Source: Panicum virgatum
Lineage: Eukaryota > Streptophyta > Magnoliopsida > Poales > Poaceae
Assembly: GCF_016808335.1 (NCBI RefSeq)
Contig: NC_053148.1
Location: 49,864,930 to 49,928,929 of the forward strand
Direction: 5' to 3'
DNA length: 64,000 nucleotides
This document shows, piece after piece, positions 1-12,203 of this stretch (position 1 is its first letter; every line of letters begins with the position of its first letter). The position numbers were made by a program, and so were the translations under genes. Under the pieces are notes generated by a model. It searched no databases and had not been told where the DNA came from. It was given only the letters and a program-made list of their open reading frames with translations.

Positions 1-2942
1 TCATTATATCTTCCATGGCTTCTCGCCACATCAATGAATGAGACAACTCGATTTATGACATTCATACAACGTGAAAACATATGTTGAGACAATTTCAGTG
101 CTTGAATCATAGGAGTGAACATACAGTCCCACTTCTCTTCAAGCCTTAGTTCTCGACACACTTTACTCCCCCAGATTATCCCATCTATTGCAAAGATGGA
201 ATATCTTCAAACTTTTGTTTGGGTTTGTTCTTTACAAGCCTCAAAGGGTGCTTTAAGCACCACCTTGCTTTAAGCATCACCTTTTTTTCTCGGGTGTTTT
301 GAGGCTCAACTTTCTTTTCTTCCTATTTAGAGCTGAAAAACTCTAAGAATCTTGCTTATTTTTATGGTTGGGATATCAACATTATGACCATTGTACTCCC
401 TTTTCGGTCGGTCATATTCACTTTAATAGATCGTCTTTGCTTTTAAAAATACATCGCATTTAACTTTGCGGGGAAATTCTATCTAAATTTTAATCTTTCT
501 TGTCTTTCTAATCTTTCTCCCCCTCGAAATATGGCACAAACTTTGCTGCCATAATTTCGAAACTATTTTTAACACTTGTGAACGAGGAGCATTTCATTAC
601 TAGAACTTTATTCACATGACCAAGTCATACAAAATAATGGGAGTACCATTTCCTCGTTCCTTTTCAAGAGCTCCTCAGAGTTCTTGATTTGTTGCACTTT
701 CAAGAACTCATCAAGTTCTTCATTTTGCTATACTTTTGCAAGTCATGCTTGCAATCTTGGTTCGCATACAACTTTCTTTTTGTCCTTCGATTCTTTTCAA
801 GTCACTATCCAACATGCCACTATAGTAGTGAATGAGAATTGTTGGGATAACTTTAAAAGCTCCCCCAGATTTCTTCACTTTTATGTGATACTCATGTCGC
901 ACGTGAGTCATCACAAAAACTTTCCCTGTCATGCAGGATATGAATGGCACAAGTGCCAAAACTTTTCCGACTTGCGGTAATAAACTTTAAATGCATTGGT
1001 AACACATGTTTAATTCAACGTTGGTCAAATTGAACATGCGTCAAACTCATTTCAACCATTATCTTTACTGTTGTTGAAGGACGAAGAAACTTTGGTCACA
1101 ATGACTAAAACATGCATATATACTTTATTTTCTGATTAAATCTTCCCGTTGGTTCCAATTTAATTAGAAAATTTAACAAATCTCTATATTACAAAAACTT
1201 TAGTGAGAGAAAAACCAAAAACCTTTCCGAATAAGTTGCATCTCTTTTCCATATCAACTAAAAATCAGAATGGAACAAGCACTTTTCTTTCTTAACCTCA
1301 ACTATACAGCTGAGTAACCTTAAAACTTTATCTGTAATGTTGATCGGAATCAACTTTTGTTTGTTAATTTCTCTCTACTTGGGAAGAATTGTATGTCTTA
1401 ATTTAACATTGGTCAAAATTAAAATATACAATTTTCCTTTACTTTCAATTCTATATCACCATTGGGCAGAAATAGAACACATGACAAGAATAAAAATTAT
1501 AATATTGCCATCATCAACTTTGGTCAGAAAATGACAACATCATAATAAACTTTAAATTTCGTTTCTTTTAAGAGCAAACTAATGCTCAACTTGACACTTA
1601 CAATGGTAAAATGGTGCCAAAACAACCTTTGTTTGACTTTCAACAGCGGAAGCTTTTCTTAACCTTAAAATTACAGGCTCCTTCCCACAGGGAAAAACTC
1701 ATCTGAGTTTATCTTTCTTTATTGCAGCGGAGAACTTTTCTTTCTTTCATAAGCTTTTCTTTGTCTTTCTCTGTTCTCTGAAAAATGATCACTATGATGC
1801 AAAAATGTCAGAGAATTAATATTGAACTTAAAATCACAATGAAATTATAATATTATTATCATCAACGTTGGTCAGAAAATAACAATACCAGAATTAACTT
1901 TAAACTAAATATATTTCTACTCCTCTATTTAAATTTTCATGTTGGTTCCAATTTAAATAGAGGATGAAACTTTTACTTTGCAGCGGAAACTTAATAAAAT
2001 TCACTTATTCAGAAGCATCTCTGTACTCTTTTATTCTTCTAAACAATATACACGTTGGTGTAATATTCAATAGAAGTCGAATTCATCATAACTTTACTCA
2101 AAATTGCTTCTGAAAATAGAAAACATAGGACCAAGGCTTTACTATTCTGTCAATCCAGTGCTCGGCCCACTCAGCATGCGCGCACGGCCCAAAACAGCCG
2201 CTCGGCTCGCTCGCCAGGCGCGTAGGCCCTTGGCCCATCAGCTGACGACCAGGCCGCCATTCCAGCCCAGCGCCATAACCCGCATGGGCTCATTCTGGCC
2301 TGTGTGGCCGCCGACCGCCGCTGGCCGTCGATCTGCTCGGGTCGACATCCGACGGCCGGTCGCGCTCCTCGCGTGGGCAAAACCCGCGGCCGGCGACGAG
2401 CTCTCCAAACCCTAGCTCATTTTTTTCCTCCCACCTTTCTCTCTCACGTGGAGGCGGCGGCCGCCAAGTGCTGGCCGGTGCGCGCCACGCTATTCGCACG
2501 GGCCATCGAGCCACCATGGCCGGCGGGCGCTGCTCGGTTCGCCGCCGTGACAGGCCGGCGATCCCGAGCCTTTCTCCTTCTCCCCCCCCCCCCGACCCAA
2601 GCCTAAGGCCACCACGCAGCTTGCCGGCGCCGCCGCGGACCCTCTCGCCGAGGCCGTGTGCGACAAGTCACGTGCGGTTCCGTTGAGGGGCTCCGCTGGG
2701 GCGCTCCTACGGTAGAGCGCGCAAATCGAGAGGATGTGAGCCCGAGGACCGGCGAGGCGTCCCGGAGCGGCGCCTCTGTTCATCTTTCCCGCACGGCGTC
2801 AAGCGAGTACATGCCGTGGTGACCGGCGTGAGGACCATGTAGGTCAAACCGGTTCCTTTCTTCATGCTAGGGTTAGGTTTAGAGATCGTGTTCGATCTCA
2901 TCTTTCCTCTGTCGTATTTCTTTATCGATTTGAGATCGAATC

Positions 2943-5900
2943 TGTAACACCCCCGGTGTTAATTTTGACGCTAGCATTGTGCTTAATCACTAATCGAGGC
3001 TAATCATCGTCTTTAGCGCTAATCGAATTCGCATAGTAACTTTCGACTTAGCTACGTTCGATCTTGTTTTTCTCCCTAATACGAGTTCTAAATCAACTTT
3101 TGCCCAACATCAATGTTGTAGGACTGTTCTTCCTCTGCAACTTTCATTTTGGCAAAAATTCAAGTTTCAGCACGAAATTTAAAGAAAATCTTTAATTTTG
3201 CTTTGAATAGGACATTTTCAAATGCACCCAAGTTTTAAATTTTATCTTTCAAACCATTGTTCAAATGAGAAAGTGCCAAAAACAAAAGTTGAAGATCTCA
3301 AAATTTTGAACAACTTTCGTATTCAAAAGTTTTTCATTTGAGGCCAAGAACAAGGAGAAAAACTGAATTTACAAACTGCAATTTGAAACTTCGAGCTATT
3401 TACAAAATCGCCCTCACTCCACCTCCTCCCCTGTTCGCTGCTCGACACGCCGCCGAAGCCGTCGCCGCTTTTCGACGTCCGTGTCCACGCGTCGCTCCGA
3501 ACCTCGCCCGTCGTGCTTACATGCCAGGCCTTATCCGCACAGAGTCGTGTCCGTTTTTGCCATTCCCCTCCTTCCTCGCGCTCACGCCGAGCCGAGCTCG
3601 AGCTCAGTGCCGCCGCCGGTGCCGATTCCGGCCATCCTCGCCACCCCCCGCTCGATTCTCCACACCCCGAGCCGCACGACCTCGCCCCGAAGCTCCTCCG
3701 TCCCTCCACGAACTCGGCCGCGCCCACACCCGGCCGGAATCGGGGCCCAGACCGCCGGCTGCCATTGCCCCTTCACCGGAGCTCCGCCCCCACCGTCGAG
3801 CTCCACCCTCCCGCCGGCCTCCGGTCGATTCGCGCCCTCGGTGAGCTTCCCCGTGCCTCCCTCGTGCTTCCCGATCCCGTTCCCTTCCTTTTCTTGCGCC
3901 GGCGCCGCCGGAACGCGGCCATGCCGCCGCCGGTCGAACCTCCAGCCGCCGCCGCCGTCGCGGGCCGCGCTCACGCGGCCCAGCGCCACGCCGCCACGCG
4001 CGTCGGGTCCGCCCGCCCTCACTGGCCGTCGCGCCACCCCGCTCCGCTGCCACCTCGCCCCGCGGCCGCCTGACTGCTGCGCCGCCGCCATGGTCGCCGT
4101 CGCACCCTCCTGCGCCGCCCCGCGTGCCCTGCGTCACCCCACCGGCACCCCCTCCCACTCCGCTGGTCTGTCCTGGCCGCGGTCCGGCCAGGCCGCGCCG
4201 CCGGCCGGCCGCCGCCGGCGGGAGGGAGCCGCGCCGCCGCCGAGCCTGGCCGCGGCCTTGGCCTGGCGCGCGTGTAGGCCAAAAGCAGGGGAGGGGCGGT
4301 CTGGGCTCCCTGGCGTGTGGGGCCCAGCCGTCAGCCCCCTCTTTTAGTTTTCGTTTTTCAATTTTCAATTGTTTATTTCGGCTGTTATTTCTTAAATGCA
4401 GAATAAATCACAGGAAAATGCTAAAAATGCAAACCAAATTTTGTTGGGTTTCTTAGATCATGATCTTCAGAAGAAAAATACTTGTATATGGTAAATGTCA
4501 CTTTTGCCCCTGCTAAATATTAGGGTTGTGTTTAATCTAGTTTATTTAATACCGGTTGTTCCGTTGCTCTAAAAATTATGAAATTTATTCAATAGATTAC
4601 TCTTTGTATGTGTAGTCCACTGAAAATTTTTCAGGTGCATGGCCTATGTGCATGTTTGTGGATATATTGTTGTTTGATTTTCTTTCCTAGACATAAAGTA
4701 AATACTTTTCTATATCAATAAAGGTTGGTAATTTATTTATGCACTCCTCATCAGTAGCTTATCATGATAGAAAAGTTATGCTACTAGATCCTTGTGGCGT
4801 GTTAAGTGTTGATCTTTATTTAATTCTTAGTTTCGGTTTTTATCCCCGATTCTTGTGGTTAGTAAATTCTAAGTCCGTAGTTTTATATTTTTTTCCTTGT
4901 GCTCTAGTTGGGCGATTAGTCGTCCTAAGTAGTTTAGTAGCTATTGTTTTGAAGGAAACACTTTAGACTAAAACGAGTTGAACTTCGGAACCGCACCTAA
5001 GCACTCAAATCGTTAGTTGTTACTTTCTTTGTGGTGGTTACTCAGTTGATGCATGTCAGCTCTGTCGGTTCTTTCAATTGCTTTGTATTGAAATGCGTCG
5101 CATCATGAGCATCCATGCACTGTTGTGGTTCTGACTCTAGCATGGCATCCTTTCATACGTGTAGACACCACGAGCGAAGCCGTCTACGAGTTGGTCGCTG
5201 AGCCAATCTCGGAGCCGCAAGCAGGGGAACTGCAAGCCGAAGCAGCAGCCGAGCCAGAAGATGGTGTAACGGTGGACGCACCCAGAAGATGGATGGATGG
5301 ACCCGATGTGCATTACCCAAAGGAAGATGTCCGCCAAGCGAATATCATCTAACCAACACTAACTAATTCAGTGTTAATCCCAGGCAAGCCCCAGAGCATA
5401 ACCTCTATTTTCAGTATTCAATATTATTATTTAAGTATTGTGCATTAAATTTTTAGGAGTTGAATGAAACCCTAGTATGCATATTTCTCCCTAAGTACCT
5501 ACGAGTCTCTACTAGTATACAGGCACCGTTAGAAATGCTTTGCTAATTAGGGACCCGATAGAAGTCGAGTGATTCCTGTCACTCGCGAGATATAGGTCTT
5601 GTTACTTATGGAAAAGTTACTGAAGAAGGAATCATTGAGAAAAGAAAGGAAAAACTGGAGACCGGGCGGAGATGAATTGGTTATGGATATGGAATGGATG
5701 GAAAGTAAGCCTCCGTCTGTGTCGATTGAGGACCGTACCGTTGTTGGCAGTGTTGATCGAGGATTGAACAGTACTAACCACATGCCGGAAGTAGGAGGTA
5801 GTCGAAACCGGTAAGCTCAGTACCGTATGCGCACCGGTAGGCGGACTTGATACTGTCTTCACCAGTGGAGCTAGTATAGAATCTCAAGGATGACCCTTCG

Positions 5901-6723
5901 TTGGTATCGGTGGGGCTAGCAGTCCCGGATCGCAGATGTGAAGGGTTGGTGTGTATAGCCCGACGGGGCATATACGTGCCGTGTTGGTTAGGTCCACCTT
6001 GCAAGGTTAAATCGGATCAATTCGCCGTGACTCGCGGTTATGAGAGCCTTGATCTCTTTGTCACATCGTAGTAAAGAATTGGAATGAGAATGGAATGGTG
6101 ATGATATGATGTTGATACTCTGTAAAGATTGATGTGATCAACCATGCTTACTCTAGATGTTAGGTAAATCTAGTTGGCACTTGATAAACTTAAATTGAGC
6201 TAAAATATTGAAAGTAAGGATTCATTATTAGTAGCCTTTCAGCAAAACAAACTCCAGAGCCAAAAAGCTTTGCATGTCTAGATAGTGGGCTAAGTATACC
6301 CATAGTCGGGTAAGCCTTGCTGAGTATTAGTATACTCAGGGTTTGTTGTCACCTTGTTTTCAGGTAACTACTGCTGGCTGGAGATAACCAGGATTCACAT
6401 CGGTGGGCTCGATGTGACGTCCTCACGTCATCGTAGTAATCGTTGTTTTTTTAAACACAACTTCTATTTAGTTTCCGCTGCTTTTTGAACTCTGATATTT
6501 TACGTAAACTTGTTTGTAAAACTCCGCTTTGTAAATTAACCTTGAGAACTTTTGTCTGCTTGTAATCATCTGTGCTCGTCTTCGTGCAAGACTTCCAGTG
6601 TTTTTCGATCCTTTAACCGACAGACGTCCGGATTACACCGTCTTAAGTGCACAGTAACTTGATTAATCATTAAGATGATAGTTAACACACTTAAGCCGGT
6701 TTAATTTGGGCGGTTCTGTCACA
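2943..6723. mobile_element. Nested solo LTR, about 3.8 kb (Gypsy-like long LTR), left copy
   Basis: The segment begins TGTAACACCC and ends GGTTCTGTCACA, and is flanked by the 5-bp direct repeat GAATC (2938-2942 and 6724-6728). TG...CA ends and a 5-bp target duplication are the signature of an LTR retrotransposon insertion. No separate internal domain or second LTR is seen, so I read it as a solo LTR left by LTR-LTR recombination. It contains a very GC-rich island (about 3420-4340) and a short open stretch (5125-5352) rich in Glu and Ala. The same insertion occurs at 30511-34326, so it predates the duplication. Assignment to a long-LTR Gypsy family is from general knowledge of grass elements. 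Confidence 0.75.
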
Positions 6724-6941
6724 GAATCTCACTTTCTTTGTTCTGTCTCTGTTTCTTTCGATTCGCAACCGGATCGTCTTTTCCGTTCTCCTTCCGATTT
6801 GAGATCGGATTAGTTCTGTTCTTGCGTTTAGGGTTAGGGTTGGTCGAAACCGAATCCCTTCTTTTCTTTGATTCTTTCGATCCGAGTTTGGATCCATCCT
6901 GAAAATCGATCTTCTTTGCTAGATCGGCTAACTGATACCAT

Positions 6942-7380
6942 TGTTAGACCTGTTGGATCGTCTAGGAGTAGATCGGCGGGATTTTCCATACTGTGAGACA
7001 TACCTTTCACTGTTATTGCCGTCCATGACTTCAGGACGACCTCGTTCGTCGATGGAGGTAGCACACAGGCAGCGATGGGCGGTGTAGATGCGTCGTGGTG
7101 GCGGTGCCGGCGTGGCGCATGGGGCGACGGGCTCGCGGTGGCGCTGGTGGCGGCTTCCCATCGCTTCAGCACCTCCCTCTCGATCGGACTAGGGTTAGGA
7201 CAGTGGGACACTGTGGCGGCGACGAATCTCATGACCAGTGCCGCAGTCCCCACCTCCTCTATATATGGCACTGCGCGATGGGGGCCCACCAACCATCTAT
7301 TGGGCTGGGCGTCCCCGATCAGGACGCGAGTTAAGGGCCCAGTTCGCCGTTGGGCCAACTGGTGGAGATCAATACTAACA
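6942..7380 (-). repeat. LTR of left Copia copy (5' LTR in element orientation)
   Basis: A 439-bp LTR bounded by TGTTAG and CTAACA. On the minus strand it carries a TATA-like CATATATAGAGG near its middle. It aligns with the LTRs at 25536-25971 and 34545-34979 with scattered differences. Confidence 0.9.
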
Positions 7381-7502
7381 TGGACATCTGCGACAACAAT
7401 GTGAAAATTTGTCAAAATATGACTTCGTTTCTCTGAATCAGCAAAACATATATATTTGTGAAGCAGTGACTAATCCAAGGGACAAAAAACTCCAGGTTAG
7501 GC
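7381..7502 (-). pseudogene. FtsH exon 5 edge and intron 4 remnant
   Basis: This about 120-bp stretch matches 56860-56976 of the intact FtsH gene: the first bases of exon 5, its splice acceptor and part of intron 4. It continues the remnant interrupted by the Copia element. Homology to the FtsH intron stops at about 7502, where an L1-like 3' end begins. Confidence 0.85.
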
Positions 7503-7723
7503 GGAAGCGCATTTAGTATTCCTAGGCTGATTTGCCGCCTTCTCCGGTTGTCTACCATTTATGTAATATCGAACTCTAGTTTCCTCGCTAGGATGGTCCA
7601 GCCCATAGCGGTAATCCTCTAGACCATATCCTAGGGCGCTCGGTGAAGCGCGTTGTCTGTAACAAACCTTTCTACCTTAATCACAAAGATACGCAAATCT
7701 TTTGCGTATTCGACAAAAAAAAA
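7503..7723 (+). mobile_element. L1-type LINE 3' end with poly(A), left copy
   Basis: The stretch ends TTTTGCGTATTCGAC followed by A9 (7715-7723), the style of plant L1 3' ends. Only about 220 bp is present, so it is strongly 5'-truncated. It sits exactly where FtsH intron homology ends, so it may mark the breakpoint of the EXO70-FtsH block duplication. The same piece is at 35102-35321. Confidence 0.55.
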
Positions 7724-8692
7724 GCTCAGCTGAAATTCATATTTCAGTGCCTCTTTTCCAACTAGCTAACTTTGGAATTCAAAATAAGTTACATGGCAAC
7801 TGTTTTCAGTATGAAAAATGATACTTCTTTATCCCCTATCCATTTGGGTACCTGTCATCCAACACTCACACGTAAATTCTCCTTTATAAGCCTCTGAATA
7901 TTACTGTTTATCCAAATTAAGATATTGTCAGACTTTTAGTTTACCCAGCCATCTATAGGTCTCTTTTTAAATACCTTGCGGACCTTTTCCTGAAAATAGA
8001 ATGGCAAATTTGTGAAACACAAACATCCAGCTTCACAATGATACTCTTGTTGTCCAACATTGATACATGAAAGCTCACGTTATTTAAGTCCCAATTCAAT
8101 ACTTCATTACTGTATTCCCTGACTTGCAACATTTTCTAAGCATGTGATTTAAACAGCTTTTCTTTGAACTTTAGGGGCTTCGAGTCTATCCGAACATTTT
8201 TCAAACTTTTCAAATTTTGGATAATGTTTTACCAAATTTAACTCGGTTTGACTTTTCTTCCCTATTTCTCCTTTCCTTTCCATTTCTTTTCTCCTTTCCT
8301 CTTCATCTTCTTAACTCTAGTTACTAAGGTTTAATCCATGCTTTCTTAATAAGGCAGGCTACTACAATGATACTACAGAATATATGATTTTTCGGAATGA
8401 AAGCTATATCACGCAAACACATGAACTTGACTATAGTACATATTGTCTAAGCAGGTGAAAAAATACCAAAGTGATTAGATAACTTGCATTTATCCAATGC
8501 GGGAAAGTTAGATTTACGTTTCAGGTAAAAAAAAAAACATTCACCCTGTCATTCAAATGCAAGACCCCAGGCCATTACATGACACAAGTTCAGGCAAAAT
8601 CGTACTCATGAATCATTATTACATTTATGGCCGAGACAGTAAGCACTGCACCACCAAACTAATCTACTACTCTATCAATGTAGACAAACACT
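7724..8692. other. AT-rich non-coding stretch; duplication break at 8248
   Basis: No gene is supported. Positions 7724-8248 match 35322-35845. At 8248/8249 the two copies diverge: the left copy continues into the F-box region, while the right copy jumps to sequence equivalent to 17694. A C/T-rich tract follows at about 8249-8320. Confidence 0.6.
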
Positions 8693-9656
8693 TTACTCTA
8701 ATTGACTACCAGTGTTACCTATGTGGTAGGCCGCAGCAGGGTACCTATTGGCGGCGGGTGGTGGCTCCTTCAAGAACCGAAATAGATATGTTATCGCATC
8801 GAACAGAAGCACTTGAAGGCCCAATGGCCCAGACTCTAGCCAGTGTAGTGCTCCATGAAGGAACACTGGTGGTAGCTGGCACCGTGTCATACCATTCTCT
8901 AGGATCTGCAAGACCTCCTCCGATGTAGCTGGACGACTGATGCAGGTGTCCATGTCTCGGCCAATAGCACAGTAGCCGTACTGGTATGGCTTGTCGTTGC
9001 TCAATCCCAGGATGATGGCGCTGGAGGACGGCGTCGAAGGGCGAGCAGTTGGTGTCTTGGTGATGCCGAGCAGCGCGGGGATGCGGGCGGGGCCGAACGG
9101 GGTGAGAGGCATCCCGCCATCGTTGTGGCCGTCGGCGCTCCTCGAGAGCATCCAGAGCAGCAGAGCCGAGCGGGCGTCGGCTCGCAAGGGGTCGGAGATA
9201 TCGCCGACCAGCACGGCGGGGGCGTCGGCGCGGAGAGCAGAGTCCGAGACGATCCCCAAGAGGAGGGTGCTGGCGTCGCCGTCGTTCCCGGTGCCGCGGT
9301 CTCTCCCGTCTCCGAGGAAAAAGGCTCGGGTGCCGCCGGGGCGCACGCCAGAGTCGGAGTCCGAGACGCTCCCCAGGAGGAGGAGAGCGCCGTCTCCGTG
9401 GTAGAACTGGACGACCGCGTCGAGGTTGTCCACGTCGAGGTCCAAGAGCCCGCCGCGCGCCCTCTTGGAAGACGACGAGTGGCAGAGGCCTGGGCTGGTG
9501 GCGTTGCCGAAGCGCGACGACGAAGTACGGGGAGGTAATCAATCGGCGCCATTCTTGGCACACGCGGCGCCAGTTCAGGCAATCCGCGGGCCTTGAGCGG
9601 AGAAGGATCTCATGGAACGCGTCCGCCGAGAGCGCTTGCCCTCCAGCGTCCGCCAT
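8693..9656 (-). pseudogene. F-box protein pseudogene (frameshifted)
   Basis: Translation from the ATG at 9656-9654 begins MADAGGQALSADAF and runs through a recognisable F-box, with the core EILLRSRPADCLNWRRVCQE and then WRRLITSPYF. F-box proteins are substrate adaptors of SCF ubiquitin ligases. Near 9470-9485 the reading frame shifts. Downstream homology (LLDLDVDNLDAVVQFYHGDG and onward) is in another frame, which stays open to the stop at 8693-8695. A relative at 41640-42200 shares start, F-box and this central segment. With one frameshift it is a pseudogene, or a sequence error in a living gene; a short intron removing the shift cannot be excluded. Confidence 0.7.
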
Positions 9657-10924
9657 GGGCGCCGCCTCGGAGAAGCTTAGCTTCGAGAAGGGGAGGCCGC
9701 CGGGAGGGGGGAATCGGAGGAATCGGGCGACCGTTGTTGAGAGAGAATCCCGAGGGGATTTTGTTGGATTCTGGAAGGGGAAAGGCGGCGGCCACCGGTT
9801 CGGTTCGGTTCGGTTCGGTGGGCTGTTCGGCTTACGGTTGGGCCAGGCCTGTTGGGCCTCGGATTGTGGGCCCCACACAATCTCCTTCCTCCTCTTGGTC
9901 GCACCGGCCGCCGCTCCATCTCTTCACCGCCGGTCGCGCGTGCGCCGGCCGGAGTGCGTGCTAGGGGAGGAGGGAGCGGCGGCCGGGGTGGTGGTCGGTG
10001 GCGGGGGCAGGGGCGAGGAGAGGGGCGGAGCCGGCGAGGTCGAAGGCGGGCAGGCAATGCGGCTGACGCAGACCGGGGATGGCGGCGGCGCAGGAGGCCT
10101 TAGACCGCTCGGGTGCGTCGGGAGGCAGGAGAGCACACGGACATATGCCAGGGTTGCGCGACCATTATTCTCATCCTCGGCGAGCACCTCCATCTACTGG
10201 TGCCCCCTGCCGCGCTCCCCACCGCGCCATACATGTGTTGATTGGTATTCTTTCTTGGTAATACCAGCACATACATGTGTTTTTTTTCCCTTGGAGAATT
10301 TGTACATCTGGTCGGTACATGCATAAAATTGTTGGAAAAATTTCATAGATCTGAACATGCAGATGTACTATCTTGTTGCATCCATGTTTTTGTGTGCCCA
10401 GGCATTCATTTTTTCTTTACTTTAGTAAGATAGATTGCCTAAAGTGTAGCTCTGTAACTTCGCAAGTGTGCTTGTGATTGACTCTACTGACACAAGATTA
10501 GTTGTGTATTTAACTGCTTTGTAGTAGTGCTTGTGTACTGCCTTAGCTTAGTTATGTTACTGGCTCTATGATTTGTGCTATTGCTTTCATACTGAGATCG
10601 AAAGCATTTGATAGGAAATCTGAAAATATGAAGAATCATCATTTTCTGACGTTTAATCTACCATTTTTTCCCCATCTCCTCTCCTAGAAACACTGCATTT
10701 TCTGTAGCTAATTGCCAATTGGTACTGATGTGGCTTAATTTTCAGTAGCTCCTTATTATATATTATCGTTTCTTTCCTAGATCTGGCTGGCCGCTGCGAA
10801 GCTGTTGTCTAGCCAACACATGGGATGTGATCTGGTAGTATTATGCATATATAGTAGTAACTTCTGTATATTGGTTTTTATTTCACCGCAGCAAAGTTAT
10901 TGAACTGATATTCCTTCCCCTGTG
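9657..10924. other. GC-rich upstream region of the F-box pseudogene
   Basis: This is the 5' flank of the minus-strand F-box copy, with three tandem CGGTT units near 9800-9820. From about 9660 to 10030 it is similar to 42200-42770 plus 43379-43480, so the promoter was duplicated with the F-box gene. Small GC-rich frames on both strands look non-coding. From about 10260 the sequence becomes AT-rich and intron-like. Confidence 0.5.
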
Positions 10925-10954
10925 CCAATTTCAGTTGTGATGGCGTGAAAAGAA

Positions 10955-12203
10955 ATGGAGCAGCTGCTGGGCAAAGATGGGGAATCTGATTCAGAAAGAG
11001 CCTATAGTTCATTTTTGAAGGTATGCAGGTCCTTTTATTTGTATTTTTGTTCAATGTTCAAGCGAGAATTCCCAGGATTTAGCACAAAACTATAGTTTCT
11101 GTGCTTTACTTCTCACATTGTTTCGCTGGGCTTGGAGTATGTAAAACTTTTAATATGCATCTCGTCCCCAACATCCAAAGGTAATGGAATCCATGCAATG
11201 CATCTATTCTTTGTTCCTAGTATACAGATTGTTCGATGGTCTTGATCTACTTCTGTTATGGTGCTAAGACTTTGCTTACTCCCATGTAGTCTATAGTCCC
11301 CTCCAGCCCCCAACCCATGAAGGCCATTGCTGGATCTACATGTCGCCATACAAAAGGTTCTGGACTTGCAATCCTTGATGTCGATTTTGCAATCCCTACA
11401 GCACTGTATATATTTTGTCCTCAATATTGAGCAAATCTGAAGTAAACAAATTTTGGGATGAGATGTGTACTGCGCTTAAAACATTGTTGCAATAGTCGTT
11501 GTTTGTTATTGTTTTTTTTCTATCAGTTTTGATATGAATCGGCATGCATTTTTACCTTGATTAAGGTGACATGACTTAATTTATTTGTTCTCTGGTAGGA
11601 CAATTAATATAACACATGAAGTTGGTAGGCTTTTTAAAACAAATCAGATTTATGAAATAAAGAAAACATTATCGGTTCTAGTTGTGTATGGCTGAGCATC
11701 GCTACAGCTAATGGTCAATTGTTTGTGTGGGTCAGGTTAAATTGCTCATTTGCAGTCAATCAGTTGATTAACAATTAAGGACTCTACAGGTGGAGGCTTG
11801 AATTGGCCTAGCTGGAATTATGGTCATCGGCCTATCTCTGAATTTGTCCTGATAAAACTGCAAAGTTTGTGCAGTACTCTGTATTTTGTTTCCTCCATGT
11901 CTAGACTCTAATGTTCATCTTTATGTAACCAGCAGTTTTGATTTATTATTTAATATGTAAACTGTTGTGCAAGCTTGGCCTTTTTTTAAAACTATGTTAC
12001 AAGCAGCATGCATGGGATAACTTAATAGATTTATATTCGAATTCTAACACTTTAATTCTTTGATGCAGATGGTGAGTAGCATTTGTCACAGCCGCAGTGT
12101 CACTCGAAAAGGAGCACTTCTCGAACAAACTCGTCGTGGGGCGAGTTACATGTACACTTCTCAACTTGGGGTCATTATCAATAGAGAATGTAGTACTCTA
12201 TGA
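10955..12203 (+). CDS. Possible two-exon small gene (66 aa), weak
   Basis: An ATG at 10955 opens 22 codons (MEQLLGKDGESDSERAYSSF...) ending at 11020, just before a good donor GAAG/GTATGC. A pyrimidine-poor acceptor TTGATGCAG ends at 12068. The frame continues from 12069 for 44 codons to TGA at 12201-12203, phase 0, with 1,048 bases of intron. An acceptor-like TTTCAG precedes the first exon at about 10934. The peptide is not recognised and is short, so this may be a non-coding spliced transcript or chance. Confidence 0.25.

Larger units (their letters stand above)
1..7380 (-). mobile_element. Copia-type LTR retrotransposon, left copy (cut by window edge)
   Basis: This is the right-hand part of a decayed LTR retrotransposon oriented on the minus strand; the rest lies left of the window. 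It matches 27565-34979 nearly base for base. On the minus strand the LTR (6942-7380) is followed directly by ATGGTATCAG (6941-6932), the usual initiator-tRNA-Met primer binding site, which fixes the orientation. After the LTR comes TGGAC (7381-7385), the target duplication. No long gag or pol frame is open here. A 3.8-kb solo LTR is nested at 2943-6723. Copia assignment comes from pol remnants visible only in the complete copy. Confidence 0.85.

Noticed and set aside
684..980. A 98-residue frame conserved in both Copia copies (also 28259-28555)
   Set aside because: Conserved only because the 8-kb block is duplicated; it lies on the strand opposite to the element's sense and has no recognisable domain.
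3481..4347. Long GC-rich frames on both strands (up to 288 residues) in the solo LTR, repeated at 31083-32015
   Set aside because: Several frames are open at once on both strands, products are Pro/Arg/Ala-rich with no domain, and frames shift between the two copies. This is GC bias, not coding.
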